A stretch of 64,000 bases of DNA from Gordionus sp. m RMFG-2023 (GCF_954871325.1 NC_088777.1:49577366-49641365); one strand, 5' to 3'. Shown: positions 1-12,493, numbered from the stretch's first letter. Program-made: numbers and translations. The notes: a model not told the origin generated them from the sequence alone.

Positions 1-300
1 TATTTATTTATTTTTTTTTATTTGTTTAATTTATTTATTTTATACAAACAGATGATCCTATAACTATTTTCTATGCAACTGTAGGAGGCCATGTTAAAAC
101 CCAAAAGTAATACATTATTTACTAATGTTGATTTTATTTATTTATTTATACAAACAGATGATCCTATAACTTAAATTTTCTATGCAACTGTAGGAGTCCA
201 TATTAAAACCAAAAAGTAATACATTATTTACTATTGTTGATTTTATTTATTTATTTTATACAAACAGATGATCCTATAACTTAAATTTTAACTGAGTTAA
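1..300. repeat. Tandem repeat, about 106-bp unit, 3 copies
   Basis: The motif ACAAACAGATGATCCTATAA recurs near 46, 152 and 259, and the sequence between copies (CTATGCAACTGTAGGAG, then a poly-T/TTTA run) also matches. The array is cut off by the left edge of the window. No coding frame is evident in it. Confidence 0.85.
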
Positions 301-784
301 TTCAATAAATTTAATATCTCTAGGCTTGGGAAAATTTTTTCAAAATTATTATGGGTTGGACTGGGCTTAAAAAATATTTCTCAAAATTAATATTGGCTTG
401 GTTTTCAAAAATTATTAAGGATTGAAATGGGCTTGAGAAAATCTTTTTAAATTATTAAGATCTTGGATGCTTGGAAATTTTTTCCAAATATTGTAGGCTT
501 GAACCTATATTGGGATTTTTTAATGTTAAATGTTAGTCTTATGTTAATATTTTTATAAAGTATTATATTTTACCCGTAGACTAATTCGTAAATCAGAGAT
601 TTCCCCTTCATTAATTATAATATTAATATCTCTGCCCCCCCCCCAATTTTTTTGATGATATCCCTCCAACTAAGATATATGCATCTAATATTGACCTATC
701 TACTGGTTTACAGAATTTTAATGTTCGTTTTATTTCAATAATAACGTTTATTTATATTTTTGCCTGATTTTTTTATTTGTCTAG

Positions 785-1519
785 GCTAACCCAACCTTAA
801 TCCCTCACATTGCTACAAAACATGATGAATCTATTAAAGATAAGCAAAGAAAATAATGATGAATAAACAAACGCCTTGCCCGTTCTAGAGTTACTGGTAG
901 CCAAAATAATAAAAAAACTACGCTTAAAATGGACTCCTCTGGAGGTTTATTTCGTTTTTTTATCTTATGTTTTATATTTATATGTTTATTTTATTTTCAC
1001 CCAGTTGCCTCCAAATAATACTACCACAATCCCTATGCCACCTCTGCCTATTTTTTAACAAATAAGCATTCAATTCCGTACTATCATTCACTTGGAGTTA
1101 TTATAAATATTACTTTATCTAATCCTCTGAGAAACTTTCGTGATTATTTAGAGGAATGTTCAAACTTGAATGTGCAGTACGGCCATTTTCATCAACTTTA
1201 TTAATGGAAAAATATGCAGTAGTTCTGTCGTGGCCTTTATAACAATTCTTACTACCTTTTTATGGTTAACATTGTCGTTCATGATTCTATTTTAGAGGGG
1301 CTACCAATGCTATTGACAGAAATATCATTTTGCGTTACCAGTATCCCAAGGCATAGGCATATGACTCATCTATATCAGGACTTATTGTGTTTTGTACACT
1401 GCTTTGATAATCCGTCATTACTTTCATCTACAACCCTAAATGATATGAAATTGTACATTAATTATTTCCTTTCCAGACAACCTTCCAAATTTATTTGTCG
1501 CTTTTTCCATCAAAAATAA
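785..1519 (+). other. Coding-like tract, possibly a decayed or multi-exon gene
   Basis: Several short open stretches follow one another on the + strand. One opens after an acceptor-like TTTGTCTAG at about 784 and begins ANPTLIPHIATKHDESIKDK. Another, at 1092-1195, reads HSIPYYHSLGVIINITLSNP and continues open. The third is 1262-1519 (85 codons). They look more protein-like than the surrounding A+T sequence. They do not join into one phase-consistent model, because stops separate them and one candidate 43-nt GT-AG intron (about 1173-1215) leads into a hydrophobic stretch that soon stops. I do not recognise the product. It may be an old pseudogene, or a real gene whose introns I placed wrongly. 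Confidence 0.2.
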
Positions 1520-1520
1520 A

Positions 1521-2790
1521 AATGTCAACAAGGATTTGCTCTTAATTTTATCAAATACACAACATAATAATTATTCCTCATTATTTTTAAAAAAAATTAG
1601 CCTAAATTTATATGTCAATAAAAAATATTTTATAATTTGCATATAAGTTTCATTAGTGTTTAATGTCATTTTTGTTATTTAAATAGATAGCATTTTTTTT
1701 TACTTAACATAAAATATAGACAAATAATTTGGGAAATGCAAGACATACATTAAATTTATCCGAAAAGCTACAATAACCCTATATAATAAACAATAATTTA
1801 TTTTATATATATAATTATAATTGATCATATTACCAAAAAGTATAAGAGTCGGTTATTTTTATTTTATTTGTCATGATTCTCTAATAAGTGGTTTTCCCAG
1901 GCCTTCCCAGTTTCCCTTAATACGGAATTCACATGTGTTTTTTTTTGCACCTTAGACTAATTGGTAAATCAGATAATTCCCCTTCATGTGATGATAAATC
2001 AATTAAAAATTTAACTATCTCCGAGGTGGGAAAAAATTTTCAAAATTATATTGGATACGACTGGGTTGGAACCTCAAAATTTATATTAGCTTGCACCTGA
2101 CATGGGAATATCTTTAACAAATTATTAAGGTTTGAGCTGGGCTGGATAAACTTTTTAATAATTATATGCTTCCTAATATTGTGAGCTTGGATCTGGCATG
2201 ACATCTATCGTAAAAAGATGAATAAAAATCTCATTCCCCATCATTTTGAAGGGCTTTCTACTAGTGTTAATAAATTTTCAATAATACAATTACAATTATT
2301 AAACATTCATTAAGGATTTTAAAAACGAAAAATTTTTTATTTTAAAAAAGTAAGGAAAAAAAATATTATATAAAAAAATTTCTTTCTCTTTTATTTATTA
2401 AAAAAATAAGCTTTTTTAATTTGCTTCCCCAATGCTTATTTTTTAATGGTATAATTACACAATACCATGGAATGATTTTCTCTTTATTTATTAAAAAAAT
2501 AAGCAATATTAAATTTGCTTCCCTCATGTATATTTTTTTTTAATGTAGTAAAAATAATAGTTAATTTTTTAACTTAGTAAAAATAATAGTAACTTTTTTA
2601 ACGTAGTAAAAATAATAGTATTTCTTAATGTAGTAATATGATATTAATTTTTTAACGTTATAAAAATTATATTAATCTTTTTAATGTTATAAAAATTATA
2701 TTAATTTTTTTAACGAAGTCAGTTTAGTTTATTAAGCATAGTACAAAGATTATATTAAGTTTATTTAAAAATTTTGTAAAAAAAATTTCA
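1521..2790. other. Non-genic A+T-rich stretch with short tandem duplications
   Basis: No gene is seen here. From about 2380 to 2530 a roughly 115-bp block (TTTATTAAAAAAATAAGC, then TTTGCTTCCC) is present twice. From about 2530 to 2710 a unit near 33 bp containing TAGTAAAAATAATAGT repeats several times with drift. Segments near 340-540 and 2020-2190 resemble each other (a GGCTTGGGAAAATTTT-like phrase) and look like scattered copies of a degenerate repeat. Confidence 0.5.
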
Positions 2791-3330
2791 CGGGAAGCAA
2801 TGCTTTCCTTGCTTCTATGGACGCTTCGTCACTGAATATAAGGCATCATGGTTATACAGACTTTGAAAAATATAATGCACTTAAACTTATATATGAAGCT
2901 TTTTCTGAAATTAAATAAAAACACAAGATCTATTAAGGAAATTTCTAAAAATCAAATCAAGGTAATCTTTAATTTCACTTCGGACTAGTATTTCATTGAC
3001 ATTAGCTCTTATTTCACTTATTCTTTTCGTGTGCTTTATGATTTCATTAGAATTTTTTACTTATCATAAAATTAAAACCAGCCCTTCCCTCGCCTATAAT
3101 GCAATTCATGATGGGCTGTCTTTCTCTGCCCATTCCCCTTCAATCCCACAGAAGTTTATGTAATAGTTTTAGGACTATTATGCCTGAAAATACGTACTTA
3201 TTGTGAGCAAACATGTGCTCATATTTTTCCCTTAAATCAAATATCCTGTTTGATAGATTTGAGGAAAAGTAGTACTATTGTATCCATAACTTGAGGGCGA
3301 AACGTTTTTATCACGTATATACATATGGAG
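2790..3330 (+). other. Short open coding-like patch, unassigned
   Basis: A + frame of about 43 codons runs from about 2790 to 2918 and includes SNAFLASMDASSLNIRHHGY before a stop. No clear splice sites tie it to anything else. It may be a transposon remnant. The rest of the stretch, to 3330, shows no supported feature. Confidence 0.15.
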
Positions 3331-3339
3331 TATCTATAT

Positions 3340-3640
3340 TATGTTAGCGTCAATGTGTTTTTTCATTTAAATTTTTTATTTTTTCAATTTTATATCATTT
3401 TTTTCAGTATGTTTTATTTTAAAAAAAAAGTAATCCAATTTTAAAAAAATGGCATTTCATCATGTTTAATAACTATCCTATAAATTTTATATCATTTACC
3501 CAAAAACATTTTGGTAATTTAAAATTTATTTTAAAAAATCTACGGAAAACTAATATAATTAATATTATTTAACATTTTTAAATGGCTCTAAAAAAAATGA
3601 TTTAATATTGAAAAAAAAAACACATTGATGACGTTAAGAT
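3340..3640. mobile_element. MITE family 3 (GCGGCAATGTGTTATT ends), short copy
   Basis: The left end reads ATGTTAGCGTCAATGTGTTT and the right end AACACATTGATGACGTTAAG, an inverted pair with some mismatches. Better copies of the same family lie near 32250, 38600 and 62300. It has no coding capacity. The next 900 bases, to about 4570, hold only A+T-rich sequence in which I see no gene. Confidence 0.5.
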
Positions 3641-4573
3641 ACATAAGCGGCAATGAATTTAGATATACATTATTTTTATTTTCAAAGACAAATTTAATTG
3701 CTCTATAACCTTATTATTTTGTGAATATAATTCAAAATTCTTTGGGATTTATTTTAAGGAGTATACGTTTTAAAAATTTTTGCAATATTTGTTTATCTGA
3801 ATCTTAAGGATAATCTTAACCTAAACCTGAACCCCCTTTTTAAAAATTTTAGGAAGTGGAACCAAAGCAGCCTGAAATATTTGTTTCCGGTTTTATCAAT
3901 CTCTTTTTTTTCCTCTAACAACAACTTAAAAGCTAGGGAGCCTAAAAAATAATACCTTTATTTTATGAGATGTTTTCATTTGTTACCTGGCCAACGAATT
4001 AAGAAAATTAAATTTCGTCCAGCCAAAAAAAAGAAAGAAATTAATCAATACAAAAAAAAAATATTTTAAAAAAATGTAATAATATATTTTTTTCATCGCT
4101 TAATGATGGCTTTTTTTCAAGCAAAAATCGATATAAACACATTATTTGGGGAAAATATTTGAAAACTTTATAATATATATATATATCAATTTTTATTTTT
4201 CAATTTTGAGGAAAGGATAAATAGCTAATTATTATAAATCATCAATTTTTTTTTTATTAATTTTTCTTATTAAACATTTTTAACTTTCCAAAGGCTGGAT
4301 AAGTTTCGTGTTGTTACCTGATAATGGATTCGTCAACATGGGTAATTTCGTTGATTCTTGTTTCAGATGCCGTAAAAAAAAGTAAAATATTTTTTAGAAA
4401 AGAATATTTATTTTACAAAATTTGACATATTCCAGCTTTTTATTTTAATCACACGATGTCCTAAAATCATAGCGACATTTTTTTTTAAAAAAAACACACG
4501 CACACTCAGTGTCCTTCTTCCGCTCAAAATAGCGCGACAAGTGACACCTCTATGTTTTTTGAAAAGAAGTGAC

Positions 4574-4803
4574 CAGTGTTGTTAATAGCCCGATTTGAAT
4601 CGACTTTTCAAAAAGGCTAAATATTATGTTTATGCATCAATTGGCAGATAGATGTACAAAGCATTTCTGCCAGCTATAAGCAAAATCTTCAGGGCTTACA
4701 TAATGTTATTTTGGAATCTTAATTGGGTCTTTTTTTAAGGCTGCATTCAAAGTGGAGACGGATCCGTTTTTTACATCCGTTCTAGGGATTTTTAACAACA
4801 CTA
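4574..4803. mobile_element. Palindromic hAT-type MITE (family 1), degenerate copy
   Basis: It begins AGTGTTGTTAATAGCCCGAT and ends TTTTTAACAACACTA, the terminal inverted repeats of the family. The target duplication is imperfect. It lies about 80 bp upstream of the predicted start codon at 4886, so it may sit in the promoter or 5' leader of that gene. Confidence 0.65.
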
Positions 4804-4885
4804 GGAGTGATTGTTTATAGTTTATATCATTGTAAAAAATCTTGCATTTCTAATTTTGTATCATTTATTTATTTTATTTTTTCAA

Positions 4886-7800
4886 ATGGCTAGACCAAAA
4901 ATGGATATAAACTATATAATGATAAACGAAATTATATCACCGTCAACTATTCAGGTTAATAACATTATTCTTTCTATTAAAAATTTTAAAAAGTCGTAAC
5001 TTTTAAATTTAGCGCATGATTGGTAATGTAGATATTTTGACAATACGCGTATTGCCCTTAGTCAATAGGAAGTGTTAAGCCACATATTTATGTCTAATAG
5101 ATAATGAAGGTCAATTGTCTGGTCCTAATAATCTTAGACCGGGACCGGACCGGACCGATTGTTGGACCGATCTTTTAGGACCGTGGTCCGGACCGGTCTT
5201 TTATTATTATTTAGGTTTGATTTACTATTCAATTTATATAATTTTTTATATATTTTATTTTATGATATTTTTCTAGATGAGTTATTTTAGATTTTGTTAA
5301 TTTTTATTTTACAATATGAAAACCATTAGTTTTCCAAGAAACATTTTACTTATAATCCCAATAAAAAACATGAATATGTGTTCGCTGCAGTACTAAATTT
5401 AATGTATCGTCAGCATCAAGTAACAAAATAATTATAAATTTTAAGCAATAAATTAATCAATATAAGCAGTATTATTATTAAAATATTTTGGTTATTATTT
5501 ATATAGTTCTATTTTTTCTTAAGAAACTGTCAGAATAATTCATTGTCAAAATAACTTAACCTTATTCTTAATAAAATTAATTAGGTACCTTAAGCAGACA
5601 TCTGATAGAACATAAAATATATATTTTTAATGATAAAAATGAAAATATCTCAAAAACACAAACTCTTAATTTTAATATGCCCTCCACAGCACAAAATCAC
5701 TTTCTCCAATACCATTGGATAAATTTTATTGTTTATAATACACTTATATTTAATAAAATGATAACAAATTAAATTACGTTAAAAATTATATGTTTTTTAA
5801 ACAAATAAAAAGGCCGGTCCACCACGGTCTGGATTGATCTTTTTCTTAAGGACCGTGGTCCGGTCCGGTCCGAGGGCATCGGTCCAGTCCGGACCAAAGA
5901 CCGGACCGTGACCTTCACTACTAATAGATATGATGTGTAGGCTTGTTACACATGATGCATATTCTATAAATTCCTGACAATTTAGCTACTAACCTATGAG
6001 TTCATAGTCATATGAATAAAGAAAAATTTGTGTTCTAGTAAATATCAAATTTAAGCTAATAATATAAATTACTCCTTATACACTTACCCACCTCCTTTCA
6101 TTCAAAATTTTCAAAAAAAAAATGCAACACTAGTTAAAGGTCTGCAATAAGTGAAACCTAATTTGAAGGGCAAAATTAATCTATTAGTAACTTCCCCGAC
6201 TAGAAAATACTAGCTCCGCCTATGCTATTGATTTTTAATTTATACACTGGCAATACATGTATTGACTAAGATATTAATCAGGCAATGTGTGGATATGGCC
6301 AGTAATCTATATCGCTTTTTTTGGTCCTACACTATCCCTTTGGTAATAGCCAAAAGAGCAAATAAGAAAATTTTAAAATAAAAACGAAAAAAAATCGCAA
6401 AAAAAAAATACAAAAAACCCCAAAAAAACAAATAAAATGTGAAAAATAACAATGCCACCAAAATATTTAAAGTTAATCAAAATATGAGATCCTAGTTTAA
6501 AAACTTTTTTAGTCTATGCTAAAAAACAAATAAAATGTGAAAAATAACAATGCCACCAAAATATTTAAAGTTAATCAAAATATGAGATCCTAGTTTAAAA
6601 ACTTTTTTAGTCTATACTAAAAAGCTATTAAGTATACAAAACCTACCCTGGTCACCAGTTTAAGAGATTTTCTTAAATACATCTTGACATTCATTTTATT
6701 TTCCAATTTAAACAAGTAGAAGATTAAATATTGTATTGAAAAGATTATAGTGACTTAAAAAAAAGATATATATAATGTATTATTTTACATATTTAACAAA
6801 GAATGGAATCGAATCAGTATTAGAAAATCCGATGAAAGACTTAACAAAAAATAAACTAAAATTTGATGCCAACAAATCGAGAAATCCTATGAACCATTCA
6901 TCATTCTCAACCCGAAAATTATTGGATAACAAATTCGAAAGCGGCTCGCTAAAGGGTATCGCGAAACTTAAATGGAAACATTTTAGCTCTAAAAGGTTTA
7001 GACGATCCCACTTTAAAAACCGGATGAGATACGAGCTTATCCATAGATCCTTAAAACAAACGGCTAACAGAAAACCACCATCTTTCAAACATCAAAGGCT
7101 AAATGAAGAGTTTCCTAGCTTATCCCAGTCCGATATCAGCATAATTACGAAGTTTTATTTATTTTTTTAAAATCAAGTTTTTATTCATGTTCATTGACAC
7201 GATCTCATTTTCTGGATAGGTTTATTAGAATCTGACACCGCAGAACCTCCTAACCAATGACATTGTAATAATACCTATACTGACGATGCATCCATAATAA
7301 TGCATTTTGAATGCGTAGTTGAATGCAAATCAGCTGGACCCGCCATTTTGGTAACCCATAGAGTAATTATTCTCTTGTTAAAAACTACTATTAAATTGAT
7401 AACTTGCCTCTTCCTTATTATCTCGATGATCGGGCAATTTTTTAATAAAGTTTGCGTCAGACATAGGAATGGGTAACCAAAAATGGCCTCCCAGATGTTT
7501 TCATTGATGCACCCTTTTAATGAGTACATCTTCAGTCTACATATTATTATATGTCATTGCTTCCTAACTGACATTGATTGCAAATTTATACGTTATTTCT
7601 AATTAAATATTTTCTCTCATATTCCCTAAAAAGGGAACTTTTAAATTTCAAATCAAATTCATTGATCTCTATATTTCAAAAAAAAATAAATAACATAACA
7701 ATTCTAATTTGTATATAATATGTCGAAGGTGTTTGGCGAACAGGAGTTTTCAGCAGATCTTTGAAACTTAAATAATTTATGGCGTCATTTTTTTAAAATC

Positions 7801-10800
7801 TAATAGGCATAATCATTTCAAAATCTTATTCCAATCTGTATAAGAGCATGCCTACCCTTTGAATATCATGCAATCTTGCAACTGTTGAACCATCGTAAAT
7901 TTATTTAAAAAAGCTCTCTATTGTCTGATCCTTCAGAATTAAGTAATTCTATCTATAGATGATTTAAGTTAATAAAATTTTCTTAAAAAATTTTGGTCTA
8001 TAAAGCATATTCCTTGAAATCGGTGAAAACATCTACCACATATATCACCATCTTCGCCGAATATTTCAACTAAATATATATATAAATATTTTTATTATTA
8101 TATACTAGTGATATGACAAATGAACAACTCCTGATAGATCAAGGTTTATTTTACTTTTTTTTTAAAATATATATAAAAATTTGTTTTATGTTGCACTCAT
8201 TTATGATTCACTTACAAGGCCACGTCTAATGTCTAATGCACATAGGGTATAAAGCCAGAAATATTTTTTTTTAAACATACACTATATACACACCGTTTTT
8301 ATTCTTTCCTTGTAATCCAGTAAATATTTGTTTACATTCTCGTGTTTACAATTCCTAACCCCCCCCCTCACTCGTAGTGAACCGCAAATTCACGCCGAAA
8401 TATATTTAAAAAAAACTCAGCATCTTTCGTAAAATTCTTCGTGAATTCCCGCCAACTGTAAATGAGAGGCAAGAAATATATTTTAAATTAGGAAGATTCG
8501 ATTTATATGTAGAATCATATTTGCTAAGTTTTGATTTATAAAAAAAACAATAAGTAAAATTTATATAAAGTTTTACTGGAAAAAAAGAAGAAAACAGTGT
8601 TATTTTTATTTTGAACACAGTAAAACTCATCTAATTCGGGCATCGTTGGAACCAAGATTTTTTTTTGCCCAGACTTTTTTACTTTCTATTGGTAACTTAT
8701 AGCATATTTGATTAGGACCCACAAATTTTGATCAAATTAAGGCGAGTTTCCCGAATTATCGAGAGCCCAAATTAAACATGTTTTACTGTATTATCAAAAA
8801 AAAACAATCGAGCATGGAATGTGTTCTCTTTCTGTTTTTTATTTTAAATGATTATTATTAAAGAAAGGTCGTTTGTGAATATATATATATATATATATGG
8901 TTTTTTATTTTTTCAAAATAACGATTAGGGGTGTAATGATTTTCTTGTTTAAATTTTAGGTAACAATTCTGGAAAATTAAAGCTCTCAGATTCTCCACTG
9001 AAAAGTTACATATCCACTTCCTACTCCGAACTTTCAGACCTTGAATCTCTTAATGATACAAGTTTGTGTTATTGAACAAAGTTTAAATATTTTTTGAGAT
9101 TCATCCTGCACTTGTAATTAGTGTTGTTAAACGGCTCGTTTTGAGCCGATTTTCAAAAACGGCTAACTCAATATTTCATCCAGAAAAATATTACGCGATC
9201 CTGAAGATTCTGTGTTCATAGAATGAACAAAGGTCATGACATATATTATCAAAAACTCGAAGCTTAGGCAATATTTCTGGCTAAAATATCGAGTTAGCCG
9301 TTTTTAAAAATCGGCTCAAAACGAGCCGATTAACAACACTACTTGTAATGACTTTAATTTTGAAATTTCCTTAGAATAAAAAGTATATTAAAAAAGTTTA
9401 AACCTCTAACTGTGTATAAGTTAAAACCAATATTACATTCAACATATCTATAGGGTTCGGTAAAAATAAAATAACCTATGTCAACTCACCCTCTGATCCC
9501 TTCTAGCAAAAAAGAGGGTCCAAAACCTATGGTTCAAGAAATCTTTATTTTATAGTAAAAGTTATATATATATTTTTATTTATCTCCAAACAGGTGCCAA
9601 TCAATCCAAATTACAGAGTATGGGCCCATTCCTCGACTTTTTGAATATAACAGGTGAAATAATATTGATATAATTTTCGATGGAGTCATGGCAAGGGCCA
9701 GTCCATTAACTGTCGGCATGGGTTAATGCCTTAGAAAAAAAAAATTATTTTTAAGTTTGACTGATTGAATGTCAATTATTTAATCTCGTTGTTTATTTTA
9801 TCTTTTATATATAAATTAATTATTTTTTTTTAAATATATTGATTTTTTTCGAGTGTCTTTGGTCTAGTCGGTTGATGATCTATCCAATTTAATAGATCTG
9901 TGTTTGGAATCCATTAAAACCTCTATATTTTTTCTTGGACACTAACAAGATGGTTCTGTGCTACGGGCAAACATATAATAATACCTAGACTGACAATACA
10001 TTCATTAAAGGTGTACATCAATGAAAAACAGCTAAAGACGCCGTTTTGGTTACCCATTCTTTTTAAAATAAACATATTTTTCAAACAACATCAATCTGGA
10101 TAAATAAAATTAGGATAACATATAATTTGTTTAGTTTTACGAAAAAAAAAAATTTAAAAAAATATATAGTAGTTTTTAACATGAGAATAATTACTATATG
10201 GTTTGCCAAAATGGTAGGTCCATTGCATTCAACGACACTTTCATATGCATTATTATGAATGAATCTCTAGGTATTGGTAAAGGGTATGATATGTAGAATA
10301 TCGGGAAACGATGTTGTGATGTTATTGCATTTTTAATGAGATTTGGTTCGTTGTTTAGCATACTTATAGTCGTTGCTTAGAAATGTTTTTCAAGAAGTGG
10401 TTCCTTTGTTTAGCCAATGATTTTATTGGATTCTAAGTAAAAATTTATGCCTAGATCAGGGCCTGATCTAAATAGACAGAGAATTTGATTTTACAGGTTT
10501 CTAATTTCCATGATCTTCATACCTCCGCGTCTAATAAATATATTCACTTTTAAACCTTTACTTTTGATAAAAATTTATGTATCTAAAAAACATATTAATA
10601 CATTAAGGTATATCAACTTTTTAGAAAAAATACAAACGTAGTATACACGTATAAATTTATTTAGTACTTTTTGTTAGAAATCGATTTCCGTTCCTGTTAA
10701 TAGAAGTAGTTTTTAAAAAAAAAGGAATTTCTGGCTTCAGTTTAGCTGCCTACTTGTTACTAAAGGAGGCTCTGCTTTTAGATTTTATCCTGTTCAATTG

Positions 10801-11592
10801 TTTCCGTATTCTCGTTCCAATTTATCTAATCAAATCTCAAAACAGCTTACCAATTAATATACGGAATATATTTTAGAAAATATAATTTACCATAAAATAA
10901 AGAAGATATAAAATGAACCCTTTGTCAAAATATTTACAGGTTTCAATTTTGTAATAACAATTTTAAGATGCCTGGAGCGTTCATATTGATTTATACCTTA
11001 ATGATTAAAGGGTTGATATCAATTTTTCGAGTTTAAAAACCTATGTATATGTAGTTTTTTTTAAAAAAAAAATCTCCCCTTTTAGTAGGGTTGTTAAACG
11101 GGTCGATTTGAGCCGATTTTTAAATACGGCTAAACTCAATATTTTAGCCAGAAAAATATTTCGCAAAACTGAAGATTTTGGTCATAGATAGCACAAATGT
11201 TTTTACATCTATTAGAAAAGCCTCGAGGCTTAGGCAATATTACACCACCTTTTTTAGTAAATAATATAAATCGGATAAGTTTAATATTATATTTCTATCC
11301 AGGAATGCCTGACCCCGAACAAATTAACGAAGAAAATGAATCTCCTGACACCTCGATATCCGCAAAGAATCAACGAAAACAATCCGATTTGATGGAATCA
11401 TCTTCGGTATTCGAAAAATACGTACACGCCCATGGTATAAACATCATGAACAAGAATGACTGGGATCGGATCAGGTTAGGTCAAAATTCGACGAAGAACT
11501 CGACACCTTCTTCCAATCCTCCCCGAAATGTCGATAGCGTGCATTCGTCCGAGTTGGAATGGGAAAATGAATCTCTCTCCCTGATCCAATGA
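4886..11592 (+). CDS. Orphan six-exon gene, 315-residue hydrophilic protein
   Basis: The model has exons 4886-4954, 6802-7151, 7634-7710, 8960-9061, 9594-9653 and 11303-11592. All introns are GT-AG, every junction keeps phase, and the exons sum to 948 nt including the stop. The start was chosen at ATG 4886 (MARPKMDINYIMINEI), which is followed by a good donor after ATTCAG. Residues 24-140 are strongly basic, with clusters such as KWKHFSSKRFRRSHFKNRMR. The last third is acidic and rich in Ser, Asn and Pro and ends SELEWENESLSLIQ. There is no signal peptide or membrane segment. I do not recognise the family. The last three exons are the firmest part. The link from 4954 to 6802 is the weakest, and exon 2 could instead begin at ATG 6775. 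The exon ending at 9061 could end at 9067. Introns hold a hAT element, two inverted copies of MITE family 2, a pogo-like copy and family-1 MITEs. Confidence 0.62.
5102..5920. mobile_element. Non-autonomous hAT-like element with GGACCG-rich ends
   Basis: The ends are TAATGAAGGTCA and TGACCTTCACTA. They are flanked by a perfect 8-bp target duplication CTAATAGA (5094-5101 and 5921-5928), which is the hAT signature. The outer 100 bp on each side is packed with GGACCG and GGTCC motifs that can fold back. The centre is A+T-rich and non-coding. A second copy in the opposite orientation lies at 50865-51721. It sits in the first intron of the gene at 4886-11592. Confidence 0.85.
6427..6623. repeat. 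98-bp tandem duplication
   Basis: Two adjacent, nearly identical copies of a 98-bp unit begin AACAAATAAAATGTGAAAAA and end near TAGTCTATGCTAAAA. They are intronic in the model for 4886-11592. The near-identity points to a recent duplication. Confidence 0.85.
7255..7559. mobile_element. MITE family 2, copy in one orientation
   Basis: The left end reads CAATGACATTGTAATAATAC and the right end TATTATATGTCATTG, an inverted pair. The inner phrases TTTTGGTAACCCAT and TGGGTAACCAAAAATGG are also inverted. The copy at 9968-10290 is the reverse complement. Both are non-coding and lie in introns of the 4886-11592 gene. Confidence 0.65.
8618..8788. mobile_element. pogo/Tigger-like MITE
   Basis: Ends CAGTAAAAC and GTTTTACTG are inverted, with further matching inside (CTAATTCGGGC against GAATTATCGAGAGCCC). 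This resembles the terminal repeats of Tigger/pogo elements as generally known. The expected TA duplication is clear only on the right. It is intronic in the 4886-11592 gene. Confidence 0.5.
9119..9341. mobile_element. Palindromic hAT-type MITE (family 1), intact ends
   Basis: The 223-bp copy begins TAGTGTTGTTAAACGGCTCG and ends with the inverted form CGATTAACAACACTA. A perfect 8-bp duplication CTTGTAAT flanks it (9111-9118 and 9342-9349). CGGCTCGTTTTGAGCCG inside each end is itself a hairpin, so the element folds at two scales. It lies 58 bp after the exon ending at 9061. Confidence 0.88.
9840..9970 (+). mobile_element. tRNA-derived SINE-like sequence
   Basis: TTTGGTCTAGTCGGTTGATG resembles an RNA polymerase III A box, and GTGTTTGGAATCC about 30 bp downstream resembles a B box, as in tRNA-derived SINEs. 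The remainder, to about 9970, is unassigned. It is intronic in the 4886-11592 gene. No clear 3' tail or target duplication was found. Confidence 0.4.
9968..10290. mobile_element. MITE family 2, copy in opposite orientation
   Basis: This copy matches the reverse complement of 7255-7559, sharing AATAATACCTAGACTGACAA, TTTTGGTTACCCATTC and a far end with GAATGAATCTCTAGGTATTG. It is non-coding and intronic in the 4886-11592 gene. Confidence 0.6.
11085..11245. mobile_element. Palindromic hAT-type MITE (family 1), right end missing
   Basis: The left end GGGTTGTTAAACGGGTCGAT and the inner part TCGAGGCTTAGGCAATATTA are recognisable, but the closing inverted repeat is absent. The copy stops about 57 bp before the exon that starts at 11303, so deletion toward the splice site is possible. 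Confidence 0.65.
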
Positions 11593-11749
11593 TTATATTT
11601 ATAAGTCAATCATATATATATATTTATTTATAAATCATTCGTTAAAAAACATTTTGGTTATAGCTTATTTGCCAATACAACTGCATAACGTTATTATCAG
11701 AATATTGTGTATTAGATATATATTATATAAATCAACACTCACTCACGAT

Positions 11750-12124
11750 TTATTTTTTTTTGTACAAACCATGGTAATTCGGCTGTAGACCTGTAGACAC
11801 CATTTTATCAAAGTGCAGACTAAATGACTGACATATGTCGTTTAATAAAATATTTTCTATAAATCTAATAAAAAAAAAAGGTAAAATAAGGAATATATAC
11901 AAATTTTTTCTTTTATAACAAAAGAAAACATAAAAGTCAAAATAAGTTAAGGAGCACAAGGCAAGGCAAAAAAAATATGGCATCTACAGTTGACTAACAT
12001 GTACATATATATCATTTATTAAATGTATTTTGATGAATGAATTCGTCAATCTTACACGATTATAATAATGTCACTGGTTAATAATGATTCTACAACTTGG
12101 ACAAATAATATAATCATCCCATTT
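11750..12124 (-). CDS. 3' end of an unrecognised gene, two exons proposed
   Basis: The terminal exon is 11750-11864. It opens after TTTTTTATTAG and reads on to stop at 11750 (FIENILLNDICQSFSLHFDK, then a Lys-rich end). The exon before it would end at 12075 with a GT donor and carries a Cys pair in WDDYIICPSCRIIINQ. The two join in phase. The upstream limit near 12124 is uncertain because the frame runs into an A/T homopolymer without a clear acceptor. A CPSC pair hints at half of a zinc-binding site, but nothing more can be said. Its 3' end faces the + gene ending at 11592, only about 160 bp away, so the two transcripts are convergent. The family is unknown. Confidence 0.4.
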
Positions 12125-12193
12125 TAAAAAAAAAAATACAGCCGAAAGGGTTAGAAAAAAGAAAACTTTTTTTTTTAGAAGTTTAAAAATATG

Positions 12194-12493
12194 TGTCGTA
12201 TGGGGATTCGGAATCTCTCCATTTTAAATCATTTACCGAGGGCGATTTAAAAAATTATAATTTAACATGAAATGTATTTTAGACATGTATAGAGTATTTG
12301 CCTATAAATTTCAGTCAATTTCATCCATAGACATTTTTGGTATTTTTTTTTAATTTATATGAAAAATCCATATAAAAATTAATATAAATTAGAGCGTGGT
12401 TCTTAAAGTTTATCGCAAAAATTGTTTGTAAATTTACAGTTTGGGTACTCTACACATGCTAGAATACATTTCTACCGAATCCCCATACGACAA
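12194..12493. mobile_element. MITE family 4 (TGTCGTATGGGGATTCGG ends)
   Basis: An 18-bp inverted repeat is exact at its core: TGTCGTATGGGGATTCGG at the left and CCGAATCCCCATACGACA at the right. About 265 bp of A+T-rich non-coding sequence lies between. No other copy was noticed. A target duplication is not clear. The next 280 bp, to the LTR fossil, hold nothing I can assign. Confidence 0.75.

Noticed and set aside
6780-7088. Minus-strand 102-codon frame opposite exon 6802-7151
   Set aside because: It mirrors the basic + strand exon, which fits a six-exon model in phase.
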